From: an uncultured Muribaculaceae bacterium
GTDB lineage: Bacteria; Bacteroidota; Bacteroidia; Bacteroidales; Muribaculaceae
Reading direction: 5' to 3'
DNA length: 27,840 nt
Assembly: GCA_910586595.1 (NCBI GenBank)
Contig: CAJUJB010000035.1
Span: 1-27,840 of the forward strand
The notes below the pieces were generated by a model, which had not been told where the DNA came from, searched no databases, and saw nothing but the letters and a program-made list of their open reading frames with translations. Positions 7,340 to 16,100 of the stretch are shown here, piece by piece (the first letter of the stretch is position 1; the number at the start of each line of letters is the position of its first letter). The position numbers were made by a program, and so were the translations under genes.

Positions 7340-7371
7340 TTTGAACTAACGGAAAATATTGCGTAACTTTG
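7340..7371 (+). promoter_or_regulatory. Bacteroidetes-type promoter of the cobamide operon
   Basis: TTTG (7340-7343), a 20-base spacer and TAACTTTG (7364-7371) match the Bacteroidetes consensus. Transcription would start near 7378, at the 5' edge of the cobalamin riboswitch. It diverges from the inositol-lipid promoter, with only about 36 bases between the two -33 elements. Confidence 0.75.
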
Positions 7372-7377
7372 CAGCGC

Positions 7378-7560
7378 AATGGTTGCCGAAGCGCCCTGTG
7401 CGTCAAGGCATCAAAAGGGAACCGGGTGTGAATCCCGGACAGTACCCGCTGCTGTAAGCTCCGCCAATCGCGGCATGCACCGCGTCATTGAAGCCAAGCC
7501 TTCGAGAAGACGCATGCCGATGGAGTAAGTCAGAAGACCTGCCGTTGCCCTTCGTCGACA
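7378..7560 (+). ncRNA. Cobalamin (adenosylcobalamin-type) riboswitch aptamer
   Basis: The conserved parts occur in the expected order. The central core at 7412-7459 includes AAAAGGGAA, the CCGGGTGTGAATCCCGG stem-loop and the ACAGTACCCGCTGCTGTAAG block. Next is a peripheral stem region with GAAGCCAAGCC (7490-7500), and finally the B12 box AGTCAGAAGACCTGCC at 7528-7543. It lies directly after the promoter and upstream of btuB, so it should lower expression of the whole uptake operon when cobamide is plentiful. Outer boundaries are approximate because the closing P1 stem was judged by eye. Confidence 0.93.
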
Positions 7561-7641
7561 TGTGCCTACGGGATTATGGGCTCGGAGCAATGGGAGAACT
7601 GTGCCTTGCGGCCATTCACCACTGCTGTATACCGCATCCGT

Positions 7642-7677
7642 CCGCCCCGCAGCCACATCGGTGCAGGCGGTTTTTTT
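7642..7677 (+). terminator. Intrinsic terminator of the riboswitch expression platform
   Basis: CCGCC (7642-7646) pairs with GGCGG (7666-7670), and GCA-g-CC with GGTGC around the loop ACATC, followed at once by seven T residues (7671-7677). The btuB ATG lies 13 bases further on. A stem plus T-tract between a riboswitch and its gene is the layout of a transcription-terminating switch. The stretch 7561-7641 between aptamer and terminator contains no recognisable gene and could hold the competing antiterminator. Confidence 0.72.
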
Positions 7678-7690
7678 ATGTCAATACACG

Positions 7691-9685
7691 ATGCGATATA
7701 CTCGATATATAATTCTTCTCACATTTCTTGTCCTGATCTTCCCGGCATTTGCCGAGGACACTGACTCCGTGCCCCGCGAGCTACGCGAGCTGGTGGTCAC
7801 CGCCTCACGTCCGCCTGTGGAGGTGATTCCCGTGCAGCGCCTCGGAGGAGAAGAGCTCCAGCGTCTCAACAGCAACAGCGTTGCCGATGCCCTCAGATAC
7901 TTCGCCGGCGTGCAGGTCAAGGACTACGGTGGCGTGGGAGGTATAAAGACGGTCAATATCCGCTCGATGGGCACCAACCACACGGGTGTGGTATACGACG
8001 GTGTCGAGCTCGGCAACGCGCAGAACGGCCAGATCGACCTCGGCCAGTTCTCGCTCGATAATGTGGAGGCCCTGTCGCTGTACAATGGCCAGAAGAGCGA
8101 GATTCTCCAGCCCGCACGCGATTTCGGCTCCGCCGGAACCATCTACATACGTACGCGCACCCCCAAGTTCGCCCCCGGCGAGACTTTTCATGTGCGTGGC
8201 ACTGTCCGCGCCGGCTCATTCGACCTCCTCAATCCGTCGGCCCTGGTGGAATTGAGGCTCGGTGAACGTGTAAATGCCTCGCTCAGCGCCGAGTGGATCA
8301 GCTCGTCGGGTAAATACAAGTTCCGTTACCGTCGTGTCAACCCTGCCGGAGAGATTGCCTACGACACCACCGCAGTGCGGCAGAACGGCGACATCAATGC
8401 CGTGCGTGCCGAGCTAAATCTCAACGGAACTATCAACGCCGGCGAATGGCACTTCAAAGTATATCATTACGATTCAGAGAGAGGTATTCCGGGCGCCATT
8501 GTAAACAATGTATGGCGCCGTGGCGAGCGCGTGTGGGATAATAATTCTTTCGCACAAGGCAGTTTTACAAAGTACATAGGCCGCTTCACCACTCTGGCTA
8601 ATGTCAAGTATGCCTACTACCGCACACACTATGTCAACAACGACGATAAGCAGGTGAAGATCGACAATCTCTACCGTCAGCGCGAATTTTATCTCTCCAC
8701 AGCTAACGAATACGTTATCATGCCTCAGTGGCGCGTGTCGGCCAGCTACGACTTCCAGTGGAATGCCCTCGACGCCGACATGTACGGCTTCGCGCGCCCC
8801 GACCGGTTCAGTCATATGGTTGCGGCCGCCACGTCGCTTAATCTGCGCCGCTTTAAGGCACAGGCAAGTGCCATGGGCACATTCATCCACGATAAACTGC
8901 GCGGGCAGGAGTCACCCAAAGACAAGGCGGTCTTCACCCCGGCACTATATCTCTCGGGCAATCCGCTGCGCAACCGCGACTTCTCTGTGAGGGCTTTTGT
9001 GAAGCGCTCGTTCCGCATGCCTACTTTCAACGACCTTTACTATGCCGATATGGGCAACTCCAAGCTTAACCCCGAGCGCGTCACCCAGTATAACATCGGC
9101 TTGCTTTACGACCATACACACAACGGATTTATCTCCGCGGCCCGTGTCGGTGTCGACGGCTACATCAATAAAGTCAAAGATAAGATTGTGGCCTACCCCA
9201 AGGGCCAGCAGTTCAGATGGACGATGCTCAACCTCGGCAAAGTCGACATCAAAGGCGTCGATGTCTCGGCCCTCATCACCGTCAACCCGGCCCGCGACCT
9301 TTATGTCACACTGAGAGGTCAGTACACTTATCAGAGGGCAATCGACGTCACCAGTCCGGCCGATAATTACTACCGTCACCAGATTCCTTACATACCCTGG
9401 CATTCAGGCTCGGGCGTAATCAATCTCACATGGCGCAAATGGAACCTCAACTGCTCGTATATCTATGTCGGCGAGCGCTATAACCAGCAGGAAAACATAC
9501 GCTACAACTACACTCAGCCCTGGTATACCACCGACCTCTCGGCGAGCCGCGACTTTTCGTTGGGCAAGGTCAATCTCCGTGCGCTTATAGAGGTCAACAA
9601 TGTCTTCGCCCAGGACTACGATGTGATTATCAACTATCCTATGCCGAAGCGTAACTACCGGTTTACGGTCAGTGTGGAAATATGA
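7691..9685 (+). CDS. btuB: TonB-dependent cobamide outer membrane transporter BtuB
   Basis: A 664-residue outer membrane receptor importing vitamin B12 and related cobamides with TonB energy. I chose the ATG at 7691 because it begins a proper signal peptide (MRYTRYIILLTFLVLIFPAFA); upstream in-frame ATGs would lie inside the riboswitch and terminator. After cleavage comes a TonB-box-like segment (ELRELVVTASR), then the plug domain (about 45-160: IPVQRLGGEEL, NSVADALRYFAGVQVKDYG, NIRSMGTNHTGVVYDGVELG), then a barrel with alternating aromatic strands, ending NYRFTVSVEI. No carboxypeptidase-like N-terminal domain of the SusC type is present, which fits the BtuB branch. The riboswitch upstream and BtuG 22 bases downstream support cobamide as substrate. 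Confidence 0.93.
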   Translation: MRYTRYIILLTFLVLIFPAFAEDTDSVPRELRELVVTASRPPVEVIPVQRLGGEELQRLNSNSVADALRYFAGVQVKDYGGVGGIKTVNIRSMGTNHTGVVYDGVELGNAQNGQIDLGQFSLDNVEALSLYNGQKSEILQPARDFGSAGTIYIRTRTPKFAPGETFHVRGTVRAGSFDLLNPSALVELRLGERVNASLSAEWISSSGKYKFRYRRVNPAGEIAYDTTAVRQNGDINAVRAELNLNGTINAGEWHFKVYHYDSERGIPGAIVNNVWRRGERVWDNNSFAQGSFTKYIGRFTTLANVKYAYYRTHYVNNDDKQVKIDNLYRQREFYLSTANEYVIMPQWRVSASYDFQWNALDADMYGFARPDRFSHMVAAATSLNLRRFKAQASAMGTFIHDKLRGQESPKDKAVFTPALYLSGNPLRNRDFSVRAFVKRSFRMPTFNDLYYADMGNSKLNPERVTQYNIGLLYDHTHNGFISAARVGVDGYINKVKDKIVAYPKGQQFRWTMLNLGKVDIKGVDVSALITVNPARDLYVTLRGQYTYQRAIDVTSPADNYYRHQIPYIPWHSGSGVINLTWRKWNLNCSYIYVGERYNQQENIRYNYTQPWYTTDLSASRDFSLGKVNLRALIEVNNVFAQDYDVIINYPMPKRNYRFTVSVEI

Positions 9686-9707
9686 TATATAACTTCTCTC
9701 TCTCCAT

Positions 9708-10868
9708 ATGATGAAATATCTAAAGATTCTCATACTATATTTTCTGCCGCTCATGATGAGTGCCACGGGCTGTCGGGAGGACGAGCTCGTGGTGCCCACT
9801 GAGTATGACATCGTGCCCGAGACTCCGATGCCCACCACTGGCATCCGGGGCTTCTATCTTGTCAATGAAGGCAATATGGGCTCTAACAAATGCACACTCG
9901 ATTATTTCGACTATTTCACAGGCCTCTACGCCCGCAACTTCTATGCCGAGCGTAACCCTCATGTCATCAAAGAGCTGGGCGACGTCGGCAACGACATCGG
10001 CATATATGGCTCCAAGCTTTATGTGGTGGTCAATTGCTCACATAAGGTGGAGGTGATGGATGCCCGCACAGGTGTGAGGTTGGGCCAGATAGATATACCC
10101 AACTGCCGCTACGTGCGTTTCCATCGTGGCAAAGCTTATGTGAGCGCCTATGTGGGCCCGGTGTTGATCGACCCCGACGCTCCACGCGGCGCCGTATACC
10201 AGATCGATACCCTCTCGCTCAAGGCCACTGCCAAAGTCACCGTGGGTTACCAGCCCGAGGAGATGGAGGTGGTCGACGACTACATGTACGTGGCTAATTC
10301 GGGAGGCTACCGCGCGCCTGACTACGACAATACAGTGTCGGTGATTCAGATGGTCGATTTCAAACAGATACGACAGATCCCCGTCGGGATTAATCTCCAT
10401 CGTCTCAAGAAAGACCGATACAATAAACTGTGGGTCAGCTCACGTGGAGACTATATGACTCGCCCGTCGCGCCTCTATGTGCTCGACAAGAAGCCCGGCT
10501 TCAATGAGATGACCGTGACCGATACGCTTGCCTTGGCATGCTCCAACATGGCTATACACGGCGACTCTCTCTATTACTATGCCACAGAGTGGAGCAACTA
10601 TACCCAGAGCAACACCATAAGCTACGGCATAATTGACGTCCGCACCAAAGAGGTGGTGTCGACTAATTTCATCACCGACGGCACCGACGCGCAGATTACC
10701 GTGCCATATGGCATTGCCGTCCATCCCGAGACCGGCGACATTTTTGTGACCGATGCCAAGAACTACGTCAGTAGCGGCACCCTCTATTGTTTCTCGCCCG
10801 AAGGCAAGTGCAAATGGAGCGTGCGCACAGGCGACATACCCGCACACATAGCATTCCTGCCGATATGA
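9708..10868 (+). CDS. btuG: BtuG, surface lipoprotein beta-propeller that captures cobamide for BtuB
   Basis: A 386-residue lipoprotein. The signal peptide ends in a lipobox at SATGC (C22), and the following REDE is acidic, as in Bacteroidetes surface-export signals. The rest is a YncE/DUF5074-like seven-bladed propeller (about 40-386): GFYLVNEGNMGSNKCTLDYFD opens it, repeated VxDxxTxxxxxxIxI-type blades follow, and ITVPYGIAVHPETGDIFVTDA is a typical blade. BtuG is known in Bacteroides as a cell-surface protein that binds B12 extremely tightly and caps BtuB (established knowledge for the family). The gene begins 22 bases after btuB and overlaps the next gene by 4 bases. It is the canonical partner here; two longer relatives lie downstream. 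Confidence 0.88.
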   Translation: MMKYLKILILYFLPLMMSATGCREDELVVPTEYDIVPETPMPTTGIRGFYLVNEGNMGSNKCTLDYFDYFTGLYARNFYAERNPHVIKELGDVGNDIGIYGSKLYVVVNCSHKVEVMDARTGVRLGQIDIPNCRYVRFHRGKAYVSAYVGPVLIDPDAPRGAVYQIDTLSLKATAKVTVGYQPEEMEVVDDYMYVANSGGYRAPDYDNTVSVIQMVDFKQIRQIPVGINLHRLKKDRYNKLWVSSRGDYMTRPSRLYVLDKKPGFNEMTVTDTLALACSNMAIHGDSLYYYATEWSNYTQSNTISYGIIDVRTKEVVSTNFITDGTDAQITVPYGIAVHPETGDIFVTDAKNYVSSGTLYCFSPEGKCKWSVRTGDIPAHIAFLPI

Positions 10869-12070
10869 AAAAGACCTTGATTTACATATCTGTTCTGGCT
10901 TCGGCCCTGCTGGGGTGCGACGACGACATCGCCACGGTCAGCCTCGGGATCGACGATTACTACCGCGTTGCGCGCATGCAGAAACTCGACCTCCATCCGG
11001 CACTGACCGGAAATGCCTACCGCTGGTGTGTCGACGGAGTGGAGGTCAGCACCGACCGCGACTATGTGTTCATGCAGCCCGACGAGGGCGAGTATGCAGT
11101 GTCGTTCGATATAATCGATGCCGAATCACCCTTCCACTTCGATTTTGTGGTGTCGGTGGTTCATGAGGAACTCGAGTATAGCCCATATGTCGCACGGGTA
11201 TACGAGTACCGTCCGGCTCCGGGCCAGTTTGTCAATCAGATGCCTCTCTATGAGGCTGGCGACCGCGCTGCCGACATGGCCCGCAAGGCCGAAGAATGTA
11301 TCTCCGGCAAAAATGAGATAATGATCAGCCTCGGCGCCTGGGGTGGCTATGTGGTGTTCGGTTTCGACCACCCTGTGGTCAATGTGCCGGGCGAATATGA
11401 TTTTCTTATACATGGCAATGCCTTCTACGAGCTCACCCAGCCCGATAAGAAGGGCGGATCGGCTGAGCCGGGCATCGTATGGGTGAGCGAGGATGTGAAT
11501 CTGAATGGTATCCCCGATGACCCGTGGTACGAACTCGCCGGCAGCGAATACTCGTCGCCGCTCACTCGCCACAATTACAGCATGACATATACCCGGCCGG
11601 ACGCCGCAAAGGCTCCCGTGCCCGATGAGTCAGGATTCCTCACCGACACCGAATACATCGCCTGGCGCGACAGCGAAGGCTCCACCGGATTCGTGGCAAA
11701 AAATTCTTTTCATCCGCAGTCGTACTACCCGATGTGGCTTGACGATGACGAGCTTACCTTCACCGGAACATGTCTCGCTCCCAATGGCGTGGACACAAGC
11801 GGCATGGGTACTTACTATATACTTTACAGTTATGCCTGGGGATATGCCGACAATCATCCCAACGACTACGAGGATCTCAACTCTTTCAAGATTGATTGGG
11901 CTGTCGACGGAGATGGACGCCCTGTGCATCTGAGATGCATAGACTTTGTTAAAGTCGTCACCGGTCTAAACCAGTATTGCGGATGGCTGGGCGAGACCTC
12001 AACCGAGATTTCAGGCGCACGCGACCTTCACATTGCATTAACCGACGAATTACCACCCGAACCGATATGA
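10865..12070 (+). CDS. Surface lipoprotein with PKD-like and C-terminal globular domain, candidate BtuH
   Basis: A 401-residue lipoprotein. The start is the ATG overlapping the btuG stop (ATGA); an earlier in-frame ATG lies inside btuG and has no signal peptide. The lipobox is LLGC (C18), followed by DDD, a strong surface-export signal. Residues about 25-105 look like a PKD/Ig-like fold (YRWCVDGVEVSTDRDYVF). The C-terminal part (about 150-400) contains MISLGAWGGYVVFGFDHPV, IVWVSEDVNLNGIPDDPWYELAGSEY and VKVVTGLNQYCGWLGETSTEI, a block common in Bacteroidetes cell-surface proteins. BtuH is described as a B12-binding lipoprotein with a C-terminal binding domain in such loci. The match by layout and position is reasonable but was not confirmed by alignment. 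It overlaps the next gene by 4 bases. Confidence 0.8.
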   Translation: MKKTLIYISVLASALLGCDDDIATVSLGIDDYYRVARMQKLDLHPALTGNAYRWCVDGVEVSTDRDYVFMQPDEGEYAVSFDIIDAESPFHFDFVVSVVHEELEYSPYVARVYEYRPAPGQFVNQMPLYEAGDRAADMARKAEECISGKNEIMISLGAWGGYVVFGFDHPVVNVPGEYDFLIHGNAFYELTQPDKKGGSAEPGIVWVSEDVNLNGIPDDPWYELAGSEYSSPLTRHNYSMTYTRPDAAKAPVPDESGFLTDTEYIAWRDSEGSTGFVAKNSFHPQSYYPMWLDDDELTFTGTCLAPNGVDTSGMGTYYILYSYAWGYADNHPNDYEDLNSFKIDWAVDGDGRPVHLRCIDFVKVVTGLNQYCGWLGETSTEISGARDLHIALTDELPPEPI

Positions 12071-13011
12071 AAAAAACACTGCTTATTGTCGCGGGGCTGC
12101 TGACAGCGCTCACAGCCTTCTGCTTTACAGTCGAATGGGATAAAATAGTTTACTGGGCCGGCGAGGGCCCTAACAAAGCCGCCCTTGTGGTGCAGTTCCT
12201 CGACGATGGCCCCCAGACCGCTTATGTGTGGGGTTACCGTTGGGCCGAGGGCATCGAGCCTTCCGGCGAGGATATGTTCAGGGCTATAGCGGCAGCCTCG
12301 CCCGACCTTCTCCTCTTCAGCCAATATACAGGCTGGATGGGCAGCACGGTGTGCGGCATAGGTTATTCGCCCTATCAGCGGGTGGCAGATGGAATAGTTT
12401 ATGATTTTTCCGAAGCCAAAGACGATCCGTATGTAAGTTTCAACTACTTCTCTGTCAACGAGCTGATGGGCCAGACCGAGGCGCCCGGCTGGAATACGCC
12501 CGACCTTTGCGACTCCGCCATCGTTGCATCGAAGGTGACGCACATCATTGACCACCCCATCAATGCGCTCGTCTACGGTTATCCGGCTTACGATTACGAC
12601 CACTGGCAGCTTGCCGAGCCCATGGAAGACACGCAGTGGAATGCCGGTTGGTATACCGGCTATTGGAGCTATTGGGTAGGCACAGCCGAGTCTGACTCTT
12701 TTTCCTACTCTGGCCTGGGCATGACTTCCCGAAAACTCAAGGATGGTGATGTCGACGGATGGAAATTCGCCCAGCTCGACGGCCCTGTCACCGGTGGCGA
12801 CTACGATGGAGTGTCGGGTGCATCCGATCCGTGGTATGACCTCGATTACACTCATTTCGGGCTTTCCGGAGTTGAAGACACGCTTGCCCCGGATAGTGAT
12901 GCGCCTGCTGAATTTTTCCGTCTTGACGGCACAAAGGCCAGGCCCGACCGCCTTACCCCGGGCATATATATCGTGCGCAGAGGTGCACGCGTATTTAAAA
13001 TCCGCATTTAA
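12067..13011 (+). CDS. Secreted Trp/Tyr-rich protein of the cobamide locus, function unknown
   Basis: A 314-residue exported protein. The ATG overlapping the preceding stop gives a signal peptide (MKKTLLIVAGLLTALTA) without a credible lipobox. The body (about 22-235) holds WAGEG (30-34), ALVVQFLDDG, VWGYRW (54-59), and a striking GWYTGYWSYW (194-203), SFSYSGLG and VDGWKF. The same order of motifs recurs in residues 61-251 of the 2074-residue protein encoded next, so this is a shared domain. The last 35 residues (FFRLDGTKARPDRL.. GIYIVRRG.. FKIRI) resemble a type A C-terminal sorting tail of type IX secretion. Placement after btuB, btuG and the BtuH candidate suggests a role in cobamide capture or processing outside the cell. 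No catalytic residues are recognised. Confidence 0.82.
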   Translation: MKKTLLIVAGLLTALTAFCFTVEWDKIVYWAGEGPNKAALVVQFLDDGPQTAYVWGYRWAEGIEPSGEDMFRAIAAASPDLLLFSQYTGWMGSTVCGIGYSPYQRVADGIVYDFSEAKDDPYVSFNYFSVNELMGQTEAPGWNTPDLCDSAIVASKVTHIIDHPINALVYGYPAYDYDHWQLAEPMEDTQWNAGWYTGYWSYWVGTAESDSFSYSGLGMTSRKLKDGDVDGWKFAQLDGPVTGGDYDGVSGASDPWYDLDYTHFGLSGVEDTLAPDSDAPAEFFRLDGTKARPDRLTPGIYIVRRGARVFKIRI

Positions 13012-13017
13012 TACATA

Positions 13018-13036
13018 GCGTCGTTCCTACCGACGC
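13018..13036 (+). other. Small hairpin in the only sizeable gap inside the operon
   Basis: GCGTCG (13018-13023), loop TTCCTAC and CGACGC (13031-13036) form a perfect six-base-pair stem in the 120-base gap before the giant gene. No T-tract follows, so it is a poor terminator; it could protect or process the mRNA between the short upstream genes and the long downstream ones. No TAnnTTTG promoter is seen in the gap. Confidence 0.35.
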
Positions 13037-13131
13037 CTTCTGCCGACCCTGTAAATGGGGCTGGGAGCCGATGTTACGTCTCGTTTTCTCTTGAAATATT
13101 ACAATCAATCTACTATAAACCAATATATTAA

Positions 13132-16100
13132 ATGATGAATAAAGTAATTCTGTCATTGTTTGCCTCGGCATTCGCCGCAAGTGCATTGGCAGCTCCTCCA
13201 CGCAAAGTGCAGGGCGTGCCTTATGTGCCGCGTGAAAGCCGCGACATACAGCTCGCCTCGGACTATCCCGAAGATCCGGGCGACCTTGCCACTCCAGAGG
13301 GCAATTTTACTTTCGACATGATTCAGAACTGGTCAGGCGAGGGCTCCAAGCGGGCCGCGCTGGTAATCCAGTGGAACGACTCACGCGAGAAAACCGCGCT
13401 GGTGTTCGGCTACCGTTGGGATGGCCAGGCTACCGGAGCCGATATGCTCCGCGAAGTGGTGTCGGCCAACCCCAGGCTTTACACGCTGATGCAGTATACC
13501 AATGTCTCCTCTCCGACCGACCCCGATGGCGGCTATACCATCAACGGCCTCGGCTGGGACCTTGATGCGGATGGCGAGATTGCCCTGCGTGATACAGGCA
13601 ATGGCAACCAGATATATACCTGCGAGGATTATACCGATGGCACTGGTTTCTTCAAGCATCCGCGAGGCTATGTGCCCGGTCAAGGCGGATCGTCGGATTA
13701 CGACTACGACAACTGGCAGGCTGTCGATGAGGATGACTTCTGGGGTGCCGGATGGTATATAAGCTATTGGTCGTATTGGGTTAAAGACAGTCAGGAAGCC
13801 AGCTTCAGCTATTCAAGCTGGGGTGCTTCGGGCCGTGTGCTTGAAGACGGCAGCTGGGATGGCTGGAATTTCTCGGTATACATGATGCCGAGCGACTGGA
13901 AACTCTTCGAGGCAGCTCCCGCCAATATGCCGGAGGGCACGCAGACGGAGTTCAAGGTCGACGGTCTATATTACACTTTGAAAAATTACGCCGGAGGTAC
14001 TGTTTCACTTTCGGCACCCTTCGAGATGGAGGGAGAGACCCTCTCAAGCTACACGGGCGACATCACTGTTCCTGCCGTCATCGAGGGCGAAGGCTTCTCG
14101 TACAAGGTTGTGGAAGTGGCCGACGGAGCCTTTAAAAATGCTCAGATCGGTACAGTCAGCCTTCCTGCAAGCGTGACCAAGATAGGCAAGGCTGCCTTTG
14201 AGAACAGCACTTTGTCTGACCTCGTCCTCGCCGAAGGGGCAGCAGTGCCGGCTCTCGGAGAAAATGCCTTCGCCGGTTGCTCACGCTTCAGCAAATTCAT
14301 TCTTCCGGAGGGCATCACAGCTATTCCCGCCGGACTTTACTCCGGCACGGCAATCAGCTCGGTTATTCTTCCGGAGGGTGTGGAGACTGTCGGTGAGCGT
14401 GCCTTCGCCGATTGCTCAGCCCTTACAGAGGTATACCTGCCCGGTACGGTCAAGACCGTCGGAGCCGAAGCATTCGCAGCTTGCGACAATATCGCCAAGG
14501 TGACCGTCGACACAACTTTCCCGCCCGCTGCCGCTGACAATGCCTTCAGCGCCGCCGCTTATAACGCTGCAGTGCTTACCGTTCCGTCGGGCTTCAGCGA
14601 GACATATGGCCAGACCGCAGGCTGGTCTAATTTCAGCAAGTCAGCTGAATATGCCATCGCAGTAAATGTAGGCGACCTCTTTACCCTCAACGGTGTGTCG
14701 TATCGGGTTCTGACCTCGACTCCTCAGGGCGGCACATTGGCCGTCACCTATCACAAGACCGAAGGAGCGCCCAACCGCACGACTATAGCCGCAGCCAACA
14801 AGGCGGGCTATACCGGGGCTGTGACCATTCCGTCGTCCATCACCTATCAGGAACTGCCTTTTACTGTGGCAGAGCTTAACGACAGCGTGTTCTATGGTGC
14901 ATCGGCATTGGAGTCTGTAGTCCTTCCCGAAGGGTTGACAACTATTCCGGCATTCGCATTCTACGATTGCTCCAAGCTCGCCAGTGTTGCCATCCCGGCC
15001 TCAGTCACCACCATACAGCGCTATGCATTCAGCTATTGCTCAGTGCTCAATAATGTAGTTCTGCCTGAGGGTCTTACATCGCTTGGCGAACGCTCGTTCT
15101 TCCAGGCTACCGGAATGACTTCAATCAATATTCCGGCCTCCCTCACAACCATTCCCACATATTGTTTCTCTTATTGCAAGGCGCTCGAGACCGTTAAGCT
15201 TCACGACGGCATCACCTCTCTCGGCACTTATGCCTTCCAGCAGTGCTCATCGCTGGTAGAGGTAATTCTTCCTTCCGGCCTCAAGGAACTGCCTTCAAAT
15301 CTTTTCCAGAACTGTACGTCGCTTCCCGCAGTGGTTATTCCCGCTGGTGTGACTTCAATCGGCTCGACAGTATTCTCGGGTTGTTCTTCACTTAAGAACA
15401 TAGAACTTCCTGCCGGACTTACCACACTTGGATCTTCGGTCTTCACCAACTGCTCGGCACTTGAGGAAGTCGAGCTTCCCGCCGGTGTCACGACTCTTGG
15501 ATCAAGCCTCTTCTCAGGCTGTAAGGCACTCCGCAAGGTGACCATGAGCCCCTCCATCACCTCAGTGCCGGCAAGTCTCTTCGACAACTGCTCATCGCTC
15601 ACCACTCTTCTTTTCCACGGTGAGAATGCTGATGCCGCACAGCCTGGTGTGATCCGCATACCTGAAGGCGTGACCACTATAGGCCAGTATGCATTCCGCA
15701 ACTGTACATCGGTGAAAGATGTCATCTTGCCCGAGAGTGGCGCCACCCTCAGCGGCTGGATTTTCCAGAACTCAGGCTTGACGGAGCTTGTAGTGCCCGC
15801 AGCCACACTCTATGCCCGCAGCACTCCCAACTATCTGTGTGCTAACAATACCGCCGTCAATTTCTATATCTGCTCGCCTGTGCCTACAGCTAATGTGACA
15901 CGCTTCACCTTCGCCAAGGCATCGGGTTCTTACCCCTATCCGGTGATGGTTCCGACCGGCTCTATCGACGCATACAAGGCCCTCACCTCCACCTGGGCAT
16001 ATTATCCTCTTTGCGAGCCTACACTCAACGGGCTCGGCCTTGACAGTGTCCGTATCGAGAACGCCGAAACCGGCATGGTCATCCGTGGCTGCGTCACACC

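Noticed and set aside
7562..7690. Longer btuB reading frame starting at 7562
   Set aside because: It would place the N-terminus inside the riboswitch leader and terminator and bury the signal peptide that begins at 7691.
7678..7764. ATG directly after the terminator T-tract as a leader-peptide start
   Set aside because: The frame runs out of phase into btuB without protein-like composition or any recognisable feature.
10787..10864. Upstream start for the BtuH-candidate gene inside btuG
   Set aside because: It would remove the lipoprotein signal peptide; the ATG at 10865 overlapping the btuG stop fits better.
11977..12066. Upstream start for the 314-residue protein gene
   Set aside because: It would add 30 residues before a good signal peptide; the overlapping ATG at 12067 is preferred.
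13012..13131. A second cobalamin riboswitch before the giant gene
   Set aside because: The gap is too short, and neither a B12 box nor the aptamer core is present.
14900..15770. Tandem DNA repeats of about 69 bases resembling a satellite or CRISPR-like array
   Set aside because: The repeats are diverged, in frame, and fully explained by 23-residue leucine-rich protein repeats.
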